Positions 9,488 to 18,373 of a stretch of DNA of 43,364 bases are shown here, piece by piece. The position numbers and the translations under genes are program-made. The DNA is taken from contig JAFAKB010000093.1 of assembly GCA_019235885.1 (NCBI GenBank), positions 1-43,364 of the forward strand. The letters are read 5' to 3'. Numbering within the stretch: position 1 is the first letter of the stretch; each line of letters begins with the position of its first letter. The notes under the pieces were generated by a model that was given only the letters and a program-made list of their open reading frames with translations, had not been told where the DNA came from and did not search any database. This DNA is from Candidatus Eremiobacterota bacterium. Its GTDB lineage: Bacteria > Vulcanimicrobiota > Vulcanimicrobiia > Vulcanimicrobiales > Vulcanimicrobiaceae.

Positions 9488-10207
9488 TCAGTGGCTCCCC
9501 GCCGCGGCGAGGCCGAGATGCTTGCGCGCCAGCGCCGCGTCGCCCATCAGCTCGTCGACCTCGCCGGTGAACGAGACGCGGCCTTGGTCGAGCACGATCA
9601 CCTCGCGCACCAGCGCGTGCGCGACGCTGAGGTTTTGCTCGACGAGCAGGATCGTCGCGACGTCGGCCGCGCGCCGCAGCGCGTCGACGACGTGCCGCAC
9701 GACCAGCGGCGCGAGCCCCTTCGTCGGCTCGTCGATCAGCAGGATCCGGTCGTCCGGATTCAGCAGTGCGCGCGCCAGCGCGACCATCTGCTGCTGCCCG
9801 CCCGACAGCGTGCCGCCTTTTTGCGCGGCGCGCTGCTTGAGCTCCGGAAACAGCTCGTAGACCAGCTCGTACCGCGGCGCCGGCGCGCGCTCGGCCAGGC
9901 GCAAATTTTCCGCGACGGTCAACCCCGCGAAGACGTCGCGGTCCTCCGGAACGTACGCCACCCCGCGCCGCACGATCTCGTGCGTCGGCAAATTGATCGT
10001 CTCATCGCCGCCGAGCAGCACGCTGCCCGTGCGCGGAACCAGGCCCAGGATTCCGCGCAGCGCCGTCGTCTTTCCGACGCCGTTGCGGCCGAGCAGCCCG
10101 GTGATCCCGCCGCGCCGCACGTCGAACGAGACGCCTTGCAGGACGTGCGACTCGGCGAGGTACACGTCGAGCTCGCGCACCGCGAGCAGCGGGCCGGCGC
10201 CGTTCAC
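9488..10207 (-). CDS. livF: branched-chain amino acid ABC transporter ATP-binding protein LivF
   Basis: This is a 239-residue ABC ATPase. It has Walker A GRNGVGKTT, the LivF-specific switch GVAYVPEDRDVFAGLTVAEN, ABC signature LSGGQQQMVALARAL, Walker B RILLIDEPTKGLAP and the H-loop replaced by the family's usual LLVEQNL form. It works as a heterodimer with LivG to power import. The start is GTG 10207, chosen because it makes a 4-nt GTGA overlap with the livG stop; the open frame itself continues further upstream in a meaningless reading. Confidence 0.94.
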   Translation of the reverse strand: MNGAGPLLAVRELDVYLAESHVLQGVSFDVRRGGITGLLGRNGVGKTTALRGILGLVPRTGSVLLGGDETINLPTHEIVRRGVAYVPEDRDVFAGLTVAENLRLAERAPAPRYELVYELFPELKQRAAQKGGTLSGGQQQMVALARALLNPDDRILLIDEPTKGLAPLVVRHVVDALRRAADVATILLVEQNLSVAHALVREVIVLDQGRVSFTGEVDELMGDAALARKHLGLAAAGSH

Positions 10208-10944
10208 AGCGGATCTCCGAGGTATGCCGACTGCACCGTCTCGTTCGCGACGATGCGCTCGGGTGTGTCGACGGCGAGCAGCGCGCCGTGGTGCATCACC
10301 GCCATCCGGTCGGCGAGTCCCATCACCAAGTCCATGCGGTGCTCCACCATGAGCACCGTCTTGCCGCGCTCGCGGTGGATGCTGCGGATCAGCGTCATCA
10401 TCTCGGGGACGTCTTCGACCGCGATCCCTGCCGTCGGCTCGTCGAGCAGCACCACCTGCGGATCGCCGCACAAGAGAATCGCAAGGTCGAGCTTGCGCTT
10501 CTCGCCGTGCGAAAGCAGCGCGGCCTTCGTCTGCGCGCGCGCTTCGAGGCCGACCGAGGCCAGCGCGGCGCGCGCGCGCTCCAGCGCGTCGCGCTGCGCG
10601 TCGGCCAGCACCCAGACGCGGTTCGAGCCGCCGAGGTACGCCTGCGCGGCGAGCCGCGCGTTCTCCAGCGTCGTGAGCTCGGCGAAGATCGTGGAGGTCT
10701 GAAACGTGCGGCCCAGACCGAGCCGTGCGCGCACGTACGCCGGCGCACGCGTGACGTCGGTTCCGCGAAAGACGATGCGGCCCGCGGTCGGGCGCGTGAC
10801 GCCCGAGAGCAGGTTGAACAGCGTCGTCTTGCCGGCGCCGTTCGGCCCGATGATGACGAGGAACTCGCCCTCGTTCACCGCCAGGCTCACGTCGTCGACG
10901 ATCACGGCGCCGCGGATGTGCAGGCCGAGCTGCTCGGTCTCCAT
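10204..10944 (-). CDS. livG: branched-chain amino acid ABC transporter ATP-binding protein LivG
   Basis: This is a 246-residue ABC ATPase. It has Walker A GPNGAGKTT, the LivG-typical IARTFQ-like segment GLGRTFQTSTIFAELT, a signature region reading LSHGEKRKLDLAILL (the LivG variant of LSGGQ), Walker B QVVLLDEPTAGI and the H-loop MVEHRMD. The start is ATG 10944; two GTG codons immediately upstream are alternatives. The gene begins 32 bp after the livK stop, so the binding protein is the first gene of the operon. Confidence 0.93.
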   Translation of the reverse strand: METEQLGLHIRGAVIVDDVSLAVNEGEFLVIIGPNGAGKTTLFNLLSGVTRPTAGRIVFRGTDVTRAPAYVRARLGLGRTFQTSTIFAELTTLENARLAAQAYLGGSNRVWVLADAQRDALERARAALASVGLEARAQTKAALLSHGEKRKLDLAILLCGDPQVVLLDEPTAGIAVEDVPEMMTLIRSIHRERGKTVLMVEHRMDLVMGLADRMAVMHHGALLAVDTPERIVANETVQSAYLGDPL

Positions 10945-10976
10945 CACCACGGCGCCGGACCGTTCCGGCGCCGGCG

Positions 10977-12173
10977 TTACTTGAACGGCTTCACCGGCGG
11001 CGCGACCGCGCCGGGCGGAACCGTGCGCAGCAGCCGCGGCTCGAGTGATCCCGGCTTCCCTTCGAGCTTCGCGACGAACATCGGCTGCAGCATCGCGTGG
11101 TCTGCCGCGCGCACCGTCTGCCGGCCCTTGGGCGCCTCGAACGTCCAGCCTTCGAGCGCCGGGATCATCTTGGCGACGTCGTCCCCGTCGGCTTTCTCGA
11201 TGGCGTGCACGATCATCTGCGCCGCGACGAACCCGTCGGCGGAGAAGATGTCGGGGACTTTGTTCTGCTTCTTGAGCCCGGCGATCAGGGCGTCGTTGAC
11301 CTTGTTCTTCGGCGCCTGGTAGAAATAGTGCGAGAGGAACGAGAGCTTCGATCCGGCGCTGCCCAGCGTCTCGTACGTCGAGCGCTGGTCGAGCCCGGTC
11401 ACCACCTTGGTTGCGCCGAGCACGCCGGAGTCGTCGAGCGCCTTCCACATCGCGGGCGCGGTCGCGCCGGCCCAGGCGACGAAGAGCAGATCGGGCCTCG
11501 CGTCCTTGATCTTCTGCGCGAACGGCGCGAAGTCGTTGGCCGAGGGCGGGGCCAGCACGCTGGAGACCTCGCCGCCGGCGCCGCCGAGCACCGCGCGAAC
11601 CGCGTTGACGTTGGCTTGCCCGAAGGTCGAGTCTTGTGCGAACACGACGACCTTCTTGCCGCGCAAGTTCGTGCCGACGATCGTTCCCGCGGTCAGCACG
11701 TCCTGGTACGTCTGGCGCCCCGAGCGAAACGTGTTGCGGTTGATGCCGGTGAGCGCGTCGGTCGCGGCCGGCCCGGAGACGAAGAGGACGTTGTTCTCCT
11801 TCGCGAGCGGCGCGAGCTGCGTCCCGGCGCCCGAGCTGGTCGAGCCGCCGATGATCTTGAAGCCTTGGCCGATGAGCTCTTTGGCCGCCGCGACCGCCTT
11901 GGCGGCGTCGGTCGCGTCGTCGCGCTCGGTGACGACGATCTTGTGGCCCGCCGCCGTCCCCGTCCCGTGCGTGGCGTAGTCGAGCCCGACCGCGAACCCG
12001 TCGGCGTACTGCGCGCCGTACGACGCGAGCGCGCCGGTCTTCGAGTAGATCAGCCCGACGTTGACCGGGCCCTTCGGCCCGGCGGCTTGCGCGGGCGCGA
12101 TCCCGCTCAGCGCGACGAGCTCGACGAGCAGCGCCGACGCCGTCAGCGCAGCAACAACCTCACGTAACCTCAA
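10977..12173 (-). CDS. livK: branched-chain amino acid ABC transporter substrate-binding protein LivK
   Basis: This is a 398-residue type I periplasmic binding protein. It has a Sec signal peptide (LTASALLVELVALSGIAPAQA) and then VNVGLIYSKTGALASYGAQ, the usual ligand-binding opening. GGSTSSGAGTQLAPLAKENNV and the DALTGINRNTFRSG region form the first lobe. The start is TTG 12173, selected by an AGGAG ribosome site 7 nt upstream; the open frame running on to 12287 is spurious. In a didermic cell it delivers ligand to LivHM. First gene of the operon. Confidence 0.92.
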   Translation of the reverse strand: MRLREVVAALTASALLVELVALSGIAPAQAAGPKGPVNVGLIYSKTGALASYGAQYADGFAVGLDYATHGTGTAAGHKIVVTERDDATDAAKAVAAAKELIGQGFKIIGGSTSSGAGTQLAPLAKENNVLFVSGPAATDALTGINRNTFRSGRQTYQDVLTAGTIVGTNLRGKKVVVFAQDSTFGQANVNAVRAVLGGAGGEVSSVLAPPSANDFAPFAQKIKDARPDLLFVAWAGATAPAMWKALDDSGVLGATKVVTGLDQRSTYETLGSAGSKLSFLSHYFYQAPKNKVNDALIAGLKKQNKVPDIFSADGFVAAQMIVHAIEKADGDDVAKMIPALEGWTFEAPKGRQTVRAADHAMLQPMFVAKLEGKPGSLEPRLLRTVPPGAVAPPVKPFK

Positions 12174-12288
12174 AGTTCTCTCCTGTTGAAGCACCTGCGT
12201 TCGCGCACAGATTCTGCCGGCTAGGAAAAATCGCCTCGCCGGGAAACCGTGGGCGGACCAGGCACGCCTTTCGGAGGGAGCGCCCACG

Positions 12289-12705
12289 ATGCCTCACCTG
12301 GAGTACGAGTCCGTCGCGCCGGTGATGATCGTCGAGCGGGTCGCACCGACGCGCGACTTCTTTCGCGACCGCCTCGGGTTCACCGAGACGGTCGCAATGG
12401 ACCACGACGGAGAGCTCGGCTTCGTCATGCTGGTCAAGGACCGTGTGACGCTGATGGTCCAGTCGCACGCGGCAACGATCGGGGACGTCGGTCACGACGC
12501 CGCGCGCAAGGTGAACGAGACGCTCTCCGGCCGCGGCGCGGTAATGCTGTACGTGACCGTCAGTGACGTCGAGCTGGTCGTGCCCGCGGTCGCCGACGCC
12601 GACGTCATCGTTCCGCTGCGCAAGACGTTCTACGGGATGCACGAGATCACGATCCGCGAGCCGGGCGGGCACGCGGTGATGCTCGCCTCCCGGCTCCCGG
12701 AGTGA
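12289..12705 (+). CDS. VOC-superfamily (glyoxalase/bleomycin-resistance-like) protein
   Basis: This is a 138-residue protein with the vicinal-oxygen-chelate fold pattern. PVMIVERVAPTRDFFRDRLGFTE is the first beta-alpha unit, VMLYVTVSDVELVV begins the second, and EITIREPGGHAVMLASRL is the final strand with a conserved Glu. The start is ATG 12289 with GGAGGGA upstream. Members include dioxygenases, glyoxalases and antibiotic-binding proteins; none can be chosen here. It diverges from the liv operon and its stop lies 4 nt from that of the next, converging gene. Confidence 0.85.
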   Translation: MPHLEYESVAPVMIVERVAPTRDFFRDRLGFTETVAMDHDGELGFVMLVKDRVTLMVQSHAATIGDVGHDAARKVNETLSGRGAVMLYVTVSDVELVVPAVADADVIVPLRKTFYGMHEITIREPGGHAVMLASRLPE

Positions 12706-12709
12706 GAGT

Positions 12710-13081
12710 TCAGCCTTTCTGCTGTTTGACCGGTTTTTGGGCGCGGTTCAGGACCAGGATGCGGTCGGCGTGGCGCGCGCCCAGCGCCTTCTGGTCGCAG
12801 AACACTTTGACCAGCTGCCCTGAGTGCAGCGACTTCATCTGATACGTCGTCTTGCCGTCCTCGGAGAAGACTTGGTCGAAGTGCGGAAGGAGTAGGAAGC
12901 TCCGCTCCTTGCCGGTCTTGTCGTCCTTGACCTTGATGTTGGTGGTCGAGATGTGGACGAGGGTGCCCTCGACCCACGACGAGCCGACCGGCGCGGCCAT
13001 GGCCGTGCCGCCTGCGGACGTGCCGACGAGGGTGACGATTTGAAGTGCCGCGAGCCCCGCGGCAACGAGAAGAGTACGCAT
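12710..13081 (-). CDS. small secreted protein of unknown function
   Basis: This is a 123-residue protein with a clear Sec signal (MRTLLVAAGLAALQIV..GGTAMAAPV, cleaved near residue 30). The mature part alternates beta-strand-like stretches: WVEGTLVHISTTNIKVKDD, RSFLLLPHFDQVF and SGQLVKVFCDQKALG. This resembles small OB-like periplasmic domains, but no family was recognised. It ends in a basic tail. The start is ATG 13081 behind GGAAGAG. It lies downstream of the LamG lipoprotein gene on the same strand with an 84-bp gap, so co-transcription is possible. Confidence 0.75.
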   Translation of the reverse strand: MRTLLVAAGLAALQIVTLVGTSAGGTAMAAPVGSSWVEGTLVHISTTNIKVKDDKTGKERSFLLLPHFDQVFSEDGKTTYQMKSLHSGQLVKVFCDQKALGARHADRILVLNRAQKPVKQQKG

Positions 13082-13165
13082 GTGTTCACTCTTCCCGGTT
13101 CAGCGTGTTTTTCGCACGCGAGCCGGGCGCCGCTTCCGGCGTCCGGCTCCGTGGCGTTCAGCCGG

Positions 13166-16066
13166 TCACTGAGCCAGGATCACGCCGCTCGTGGCGCCGA
13201 TCGTCGTAGGGACGCTCGTCGACCACTGGGCGGTGCCGCCCGCGGCCCACGTCGTGCTCGTGTTCTGAACCAGGACGTGGCCGTAGCTGTACGAGAGGCC
13301 GGTGATCGTTTTCGACGAGGTGTTCGTGTTGACGACCGCCGCGCAGCGGCCGATCGAGCTGCCGGCCTGATAGCAGGTCGCGTACTCGCGCACGAACAGC
13401 CCGGGGGTCGAGGTCTGAAACGTCGTGACGTCGTTGTTCGACGGCGTCGCGACGCGCGGCGAGGACGGGACCACCGACTCTTCCGGGAAGGTCGTGTCGT
13501 TGGTCCACGCGCTCGTAGTCGCGGGGTTCACCTCGAACAGCGCTTCCACCGAGTACGTCGGGTCGTACACGATCCAGTGGCTCGCGATCTCGAAGAGGAG
13601 CAAGGTCTCGTCGGTGTCCTCCTCGACCACGTACTTGCCGCGGTTGTGATAGTTCAGGATCGCGTCGGCGATCTTCACCCACTTGCCGCTGTCGTACTGG
13701 TTCGGGCTCCACGTTCCCTCGAGCATCGCGCCCTTGACCTTGGTGGCTGCCAGCCATTGCAAGTCGTAGCTGTTCGTCGCGATGCCGTTGTTCCCGATGA
13801 CGTTGTGAGCCGAGGCGTTCGCCAGCGCGATCGCGTCGTTCGCGTACGCTTGTTGCGGGTTGCTGGCGCCGTCCCACTCGACCGCCGTCTCGCCGTACTT
13901 GTAGCACCAGTAGCCGCCCGACGAGTCGCACAGCGGCGGCGAGTAGTGCGCAGAGCCGAACGATGAGCCGGAGTCGCAGCGCCCGTAGTCGATCAGGCAG
14001 TTGTACGCGCCGCCCGCGTCGTCTTCGAAGACGTCGGTCGCATACGGATTCTGCGAGGTTGCCGCGGCGAAGGCCGCCTGCACGTCGGGATCCCCGATGT
14101 ACAGCGGTTCGCCCACGTCGCCGTTGTACAACCCGTCGGCGCGGTCGAACAGGCGGTTTCCGTTCGTCTGGTGCTGGTATGCGTGCGCATAGCTTCCGCT
14201 CTGCGCGTGCAGATACGAGGCGACCTGCCCGCCGCAGTTCGCACCGTTCTCCGGGAAGTCGTTGGAGTTCACGCTGTAGCCGCTCGGGATGGCGCAGTAG
14301 TACGTGATGTTCGGGTCGACGTAGACGACGATGTGCTTCGCGCCCGAGGCGGCCAGGTTTGCGCCGGTGGTGTCCTGGTCGTTTCGGAAATAGACTTCGT
14401 TCCAGTCGACGTGCGAGGCCATCCAGCTGTCGCTGATCCCCGTGTTCTGGTCCGATACGCACGTCTGGTTCGCATCGCAGGCGTAGAGCCAGTTCTGCAC
14501 GTGCGTGGGCCCGGCGGGGGCGCTCGCCGCACCCTTCGAGTGATGGTTCGCGATCTGGGTCGACGTGAGCACGCTCGGGTAGACCGCGACTTCGTCGATC
14601 GTCCCCGGCAAGGTGTTGCGCGAAGAGTTCTGGCCGCCGCCGATCGAGAGCCCGTAGCTGCCGATTCCGCTGTAGCTCACCGAGCCGCTGGCGGTCGCGC
14701 TCGCTTCGAGGGTGCCGTTGACGTAGATCTTCGCCGTCGTCCCGTCGTATGTGCCGACGAGATGGTAGACCGTGCCGGTCGAGAGCGTCGTCGTCCCCTG
14801 CACGTAAAAGTACCCCGCCCCGGCCGTCGTGTTGCCGTAGAAAGCGGCTTGGTTCGTCGAGTAGATCTGCAACGAATAGCCTTGTCCGTGCTGGTCGCCG
14901 TACGAAACGACGTCGATGATGCCGCTCGGCGTGCTCGATTCCTTGACCCACGCTTCGACGCTGACCGAGGTGGGCTGCAGCGTCGAGCTCTGCGAAACTT
15001 GGGCCGTCGTCGTGGAGCCGGTGGCCGAGCCCGAGAAGGTCGCGGCGTAGTCGGACGTTCCGGTGACCAGACCGGTCGCATGGTGCGTGATCGAGCTGCC
15101 GTAGCTCCCGTTGAGCTGATGCGTCGTCGCGTCGGCGAGCAGGCTGCCCGCGTCGTCGAGGCGGTAGTACGCGGCCGGCGAGTCGCCCATCACCGTCGTT
15201 GCATAGGGATCGCCGGTCGACGTCGGCGTCGTCGTGCCGGCGGCGTAGTGGGCCTGTATCCGCGCGGCCGTCAGCGCGCTGCCATAGATCGAGACGTCGT
15301 CGACCGCGCCGTTCAAGATGTTGCGCGAGGTCGACTGGCCGCCGCCGATCGAGAGCCCGTAGGTGCCGACGCTGCCGTAGTTGACATTGCCCGATCCCGC
15401 TGCGCTAGCCTCGAGCTGACCGTTGACGTACAGCCGTGCGGTCGTGCCGTCGTAACTGCCCGCCACGTGGTACGCGGTGCCCGTCGAGAGCACCGTGCTG
15501 CCGGCGACGTAGGCGTAGCTCGTCGGCGTGAGGACGTAGAAGCTGAACGTGTTCGACGGCGTGATCTGGATCGACCACGCCTGTCCGCTCGACTGCGGGC
15601 CGTACGAGACGACGTCGATGAAGCCGCCCGAATTCGCGGCAGATTCCTTGACCCAGCCTTCGATCGTAATGTTGGTCGGCTGGAGCGCCGTGTTTTTCGC
15701 GACGGTGGCAATGCCGTTCGCGCTCCACGACCCGCCGGGGAACGTCGTCGCCGCGTCCGAGTTCGTCGAAACGAGGCTGGCGGCGCCATGTGTAACGGAA
15801 CTGCCGTAGGAACCATTGAGCCCGTTCGACGAGGAGTCGGTCAGCGTGCTGCCGGTGTCGTCGAGCCGGTAGTAGGCGAGCGGCGAGTCGGCGAGGACGG
15901 CATTCGGATAGGCGGCCTCGACGATCGTCCGAACGTGTCTTGCGCCGCCACTCGCCTCCCTGGGCAAGACGGAGACCGCTGAGTGGCGCCCACCGCAGCC
16001 GGTGAGCGCAAGAAAAGAAGCGCACACCATCGTCACCATGGTGAACGCACGAAGATAGTGCTGCAC
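13166..16066 (-). CDS. lipoprotein with two LamG domains and a glycosidase-like C-terminal region
   Basis: This is a 966-residue exported protein. The start is taken as GTG 16066, behind AGAGGG; GTG 16090 is in frame but has no good ribosome site. MQHYLRAF to LALTGCGG is a lipoprotein signal. Residues about 55-275 and 285-510 are two homologous concanavalin/LamG-like domains, each opening DSP.AYYRLDD and ending in a V.IYGSALT or VAVYPSVLT motif. The remaining 430 residues contain WMASHVDWNEVYFRND, HIVVYVDPN, DVFEDDAG, VEWDGASN and KGAMLEGTW. The spacing of acidic residues after beta-strand-like runs suggests a TIM-barrel glycoside hydrolase-like fold, which is inference. It probably binds and perhaps cleaves surface polysaccharide. 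Confidence 0.8.
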   Translation of the reverse strand: MQHYLRAFTMVTMVCASFLALTGCGGRHSAVSVLPREASGGARHVRTIVEAAYPNAVLADSPLAYYRLDDTGSTLTDSSSNGLNGSYGSSVTHGAASLVSTNSDAATTFPGGSWSANGIATVAKNTALQPTNITIEGWVKESAANSGGFIDVVSYGPQSSGQAWSIQITPSNTFSFYVLTPTSYAYVAGSTVLSTGTAYHVAGSYDGTTARLYVNGQLEASAAGSGNVNYGSVGTYGLSIGGGQSTSRNILNGAVDDVSIYGSALTAARIQAHYAAGTTTPTSTGDPYATTVMGDSPAAYYRLDDAGSLLADATTHQLNGSYGSSITHHATGLVTGTSDYAATFSGSATGSTTTAQVSQSSTLQPTSVSVEAWVKESSTPSGIIDVVSYGDQHGQGYSLQIYSTNQAAFYGNTTAGAGYFYVQGTTTLSTGTVYHLVGTYDGTTAKIYVNGTLEASATASGSVSYSGIGSYGLSIGGGQNSSRNTLPGTIDEVAVYPSVLTSTQIANHHSKGAASAPAGPTHVQNWLYACDANQTCVSDQNTGISDSWMASHVDWNEVYFRNDQDTTGANLAASGAKHIVVYVDPNITYYCAIPSGYSVNSNDFPENGANCGGQVASYLHAQSGSYAHAYQHQTNGNRLFDRADGLYNGDVGEPLYIGDPDVQAAFAAATSQNPYATDVFEDDAGGAYNCLIDYGRCDSGSSFGSAHYSPPLCDSSGGYWCYKYGETAVEWDGASNPQQAYANDAIALANASAHNVIGNNGIATNSYDLQWLAATKVKGAMLEGTWSPNQYDSGKWVKIADAILNYHNRGKYVVEEDTDETLLLFEIASHWIVYDPTYSVEALFEVNPATTSAWTNDTTFPEESVVPSSPRVATPSNNDVTTFQTSTPGLFVREYATCYQAGSSIGRCAAVVNTNTSSKTITGLSYSYGHVLVQNTSTTWAAGGTAQWSTSVPTTIGATSGVILAQ

Positions 16067-16165
16067 GGAGACACCCTCTCTGTTAGTCACCCCGCATTTT
16101 GGGGTCGCGAAAGGGCCATACCGCGCCAGCAGTCGCGCTAAACGTCAGTATTCTGCGAGTGTGCG

Positions 16166-17317
16166 CTATGCCGCTTTGCGGGAGCGCCCCGCCGCCTTAG
16201 GCTTCCGCTTGCGCTTCGCGCGCTCGGCGCGGACGGATTTCGCCAGCACGTCGGAGAGCGGCTCAGCCTCGCTCGCGATCAGCCGTTCGATGAGCGCGAC
16301 GACCGCCGTCTCGTGGCGGTCGAGGGCGTCCGCCGACGCGCGCGCCGCGGCGTTCTCGAGCAGCTGCAGCGCGCCGTTCTTGAGGAACTCGTCGATCACG
16401 CCTGGATAGATGTACGACTTCTTGCAGACCGCCGGCGTGTTGCCGAGGTGCGCGGCGACGCCCTTGACGACCTCGGCGATCAGGTGCTTGCGCGCGGTGA
16501 CGCTCTCTTCTTCGGCTTTGAGTGCGGCCAGCTCGAGCGCGCAAAGCATCGTGCCGTCCCACGTGCGGAAGTCTTTGGCGGTGAACTCGCCGCCGCTGAT
16601 CTCCTTGATGTATTCGTTCACGTCCTCGGAGCGCACCGGCCGCACGACGCCGTCGTCGTCGACGTACTCGAAGAGCTGCTGGCCCGGAAGGTCCTGCGCG
16701 CGCTGCACGATGCGCGCGATGCGCTTGTCGCGGACTTCGATCTCGTGTTCCTTCCCGCTCTTGCCGCGGAAACGGAAATAGACTTTCGAGCCCTCGACCT
16801 CGGCGTGCTCGTCGCGCAACGTCGTCACGCCGAACGACTCGTTCTCGCGCGCGTACTCCTCGTTGCCGACGCGGATCGCGGTGCGCTCGAGCAGCGAGAC
16901 GATCGCCGCCAGCACCTTCTCGCGCGGCATCCCCGGCCGGCCCAAGTCGCTGTGCACTGCCGTGCGGATCGCGGGCAGCGCCTTGGCGAACTCGATCATG
17001 CGGTCGAACTTGTTCTCGTCGCGGACCTCGCGCCAGCGCTTGTGGTAGCGGTACTGCTTGCGCCCGCGCGCGTCGCGGCCCGTCGCCTGAAGATGGCCGT
17101 TGGAGATCGGCGAGATCCAGACGTCCGTGTAGGCGGGCGGGATCGCCAGCGCCTTGATCCGCGCGATCTCCTTCCGATCGGTGATCGGCTTCCCGTCGGC
17201 CGCGATGAAGGAGAAGCCTGCCCGGCGCTTGACCCGCCGGATCCCGGGGATCGCGTCGGTGATGTAGCGCAGCCCCGCCGCCTTCGCGGCCTCCGGTCCC
17301 TCGGTCGGTTGCAGCAT
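16166..17317 (-). CDS. eukaryotic-type DNA topoisomerase IB
   Basis: This is a 383-residue poxvirus/eukaryote-like type IB topoisomerase. It relaxes supercoils of either sign through a 3'-phosphotyrosine. The N-terminal domain is seen in GIRRVKRRAGFSFIAADGKPI, AIPPAYTDVWISP and ATGRDARGRKQYRYH. The catalytic domain has the first Arg in RVGNEEYARENESFGVTTLR, the Lys in FRFRGKSGKEHE, the second Arg in KDFRTWDGT and the nucleophile Tyr in CKKSYIYPGVID. The tail is Lys/Arg rich. The start is ATG 17317. It ends about 100 bp from the LamG gene start, and that gap holds a small ACCCC/GGGGT hairpin. Confidence 0.95.
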   Translation of the reverse strand: MLQPTEGPEAAKAAGLRYITDAIPGIRRVKRRAGFSFIAADGKPITDRKEIARIKALAIPPAYTDVWISPISNGHLQATGRDARGRKQYRYHKRWREVRDENKFDRMIEFAKALPAIRTAVHSDLGRPGMPREKVLAAIVSLLERTAIRVGNEEYARENESFGVTTLRDEHAEVEGSKVYFRFRGKSGKEHEIEVRDKRIARIVQRAQDLPGQQLFEYVDDDGVVRPVRSEDVNEYIKEISGGEFTAKDFRTWDGTMLCALELAALKAEEESVTARKHLIAEVVKGVAAHLGNTPAVCKKSYIYPGVIDEFLKNGALQLLENAAARASADALDRHETAVVALIERLIASEAEPLSDVLAKSVRAERAKRKRKPKAAGRSRKAA

Positions 17318-17406
17318 GCGGGACGGTTTGTACCCGCCGGAAGCCCTAGACAGGCTTCGGGAAGTCCCGGTAGAATGTGCCGGTTCGCCAAAACGGCGGT
17401 GGACGT

Positions 17407-17481
17407 GGGCGCGTAGCTCAGTGGGAGAGCATCCGCTTCACACGCGGGGGGTCGTTGGTTCAATCCCAACCGTGCCCACCA
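17407..17481 (+). tRNA. tRNA-Val(CAC)
   Basis: The acceptor GGGCGCG pairs with CGTGCCC (one G-U). The anticodon stem TCCGC/GCGGG surrounds TTCACAC, giving anticodon CAC. The T arm is GTTGG-TTCAATC-CCAAC. CCA is encoded. This is the second valine tRNA of the window and is paired with tRNA-Asp 11 bp downstream. Confidence 0.93.
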
Positions 17482-17492
17482 TCTCGTCGATT

Positions 17493-17570
17493 GGCGCTGT
17501 AGCTCAGTTGGTTTAGAGCGCCGCCCTGTCACGGCGGAGGTCGAGGGTTCGAGCCCCTTCAGCGTCGCCA
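17493..17570 (+). tRNA. tRNA-Asp(GTC)
   Basis: The acceptor GGCGCTG pairs with CAGCGTC. The anticodon stem CCGCC/GGCGG surrounds CTGTCAC, giving anticodon GTC. The T arm is GAGGG-TTCGAGC-CCCTT. CCA is encoded. It is probably co-transcribed with tRNA-Val(CAC). Confidence 0.95.
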
Positions 17571-17579
17571 GTACGCGAG

Positions 17580-17617
17580 CGCCGGATCACGGAAACGAGG
17601 TCCGGCGTTCGGTTTTC
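17580..17617 (+). terminator. terminator after the Val-Asp tRNA pair
   Basis: CGCCGGA (17580-17586) pairs with TCCGGCG (17601-17607) and is followed by TTCGGTTTT. It separates the tRNAs from the ABC genes starting at 17633. Confidence 0.65.
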
Positions 17618-17632
17618 CGAACACGCGCAGGC

Positions 17633-18373
17633 GTGGCGTCGATCGCGATCGAGCACGTGTCGAAGCGGTATCCGACAGGGACCGTGGCGCTCGACGACGT
17701 GAGCTTGGAGATCGGCGAGGGCGAGTTCGTCGCGGTCGTCGGTCCGAGCGGATGCGGGAAGAGCACGCTGCTGCGCATCCTCGCCGGGCTCGACCGGGCG
17801 ACAGAGGGCCGCGTCGCGATCGCCGGCGCTGCGCGCGACGACGAGCTGCCGAGCGCGACCGTGTTTCAAGAGGCGTCGCTCTTTCCGTGGATGCGCGTGC
17901 ACGAGAACGTCGCGGTCGCGTTCGACTCGCTCGGCGTGCCGCGCGACGAAGTGCGGGCGCGCGTGCGCGAGGTGTTGGGACTCGTCGGCCTCGCCGACTA
18001 CGCGCGCGCGTGGCCGCACGAGCTCTCGGGCGGGATGAAGCAGCGCGCCGCGGTCGCGCGCGCGTTCGTCACCGACCCGCCGGTGCTGTTCATGGACGAG
18101 CCGTTCGGCGCGCTCGACGAGCAGACGCGCGTCGGTCTCGCCAACGAGCTCATGCGGCTGTGGGAGCGCTCGCCGAAAACGATCGTCTTCGTGACCCACG
18201 GGATCGAAGAAGCGGTGACGCTCGCCGACCGCGTGGTCGTGCTCTCCGCGCGCCCGGGGCAGGTCAAGGAGATCGTCCCGATCGATTTTCCGCGCCCGCG
18301 CGACGCGGTGGCGATCCGCGGCGAGCCGCGCTTCGGCGAGCACGTCGTGCGCATCTGGGAGCTGCTGCGGTGA
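17633..18373 (+). CDS. nitrate/sulfonate/taurine-type ABC transporter ATP-binding protein (SsuB-like)
   Basis: This is a 246-residue ATPase with Walker A GPSGCGKST, Q-loop VFQEASLFPW, ABC signature LSGGMKQRAAVARAF, Walker B VLFMDEPFGALD and H-loop VTHGIEEA. FQE..LFPWM and MDEPFGALDEQTR are typical of the SsuB/TauB/NrtD group. The start is GTG 17633; no strong ribosome site is seen. It is followed by a permease with a 4-nt overlap, but no binding-protein gene is adjacent. Sulfate-activation genes lie 3.5 kb downstream, so a sulfur substrate is possible but unproven. Confidence 0.9.
   Translation: MASIAIEHVSKRYPTGTVALDDVSLEIGEGEFVAVVGPSGCGKSTLLRILAGLDRATEGRVAIAGAARDDELPSATVFQEASLFPWMRVHENVAVAFDSLGVPRDEVRARVREVLGLVGLADYARAWPHELSGGMKQRAAVARAFVTDPPVLFMDEPFGALDEQTRVGLANELMRLWERSPKTIVFVTHGIEEAVTLADRVVVLSARPGQVKEIVPIDFPRPRDAVAIRGEPRFGEHVVRIWELLR

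Noticed and set aside
13158-14951. 597-codon minus-strand frame and a plus-strand frame at 14171-15982
   Set aside because: Both are Arg-rich shadows of the LamG lipoprotein gene, which has a proper signal peptide and repeated domains.
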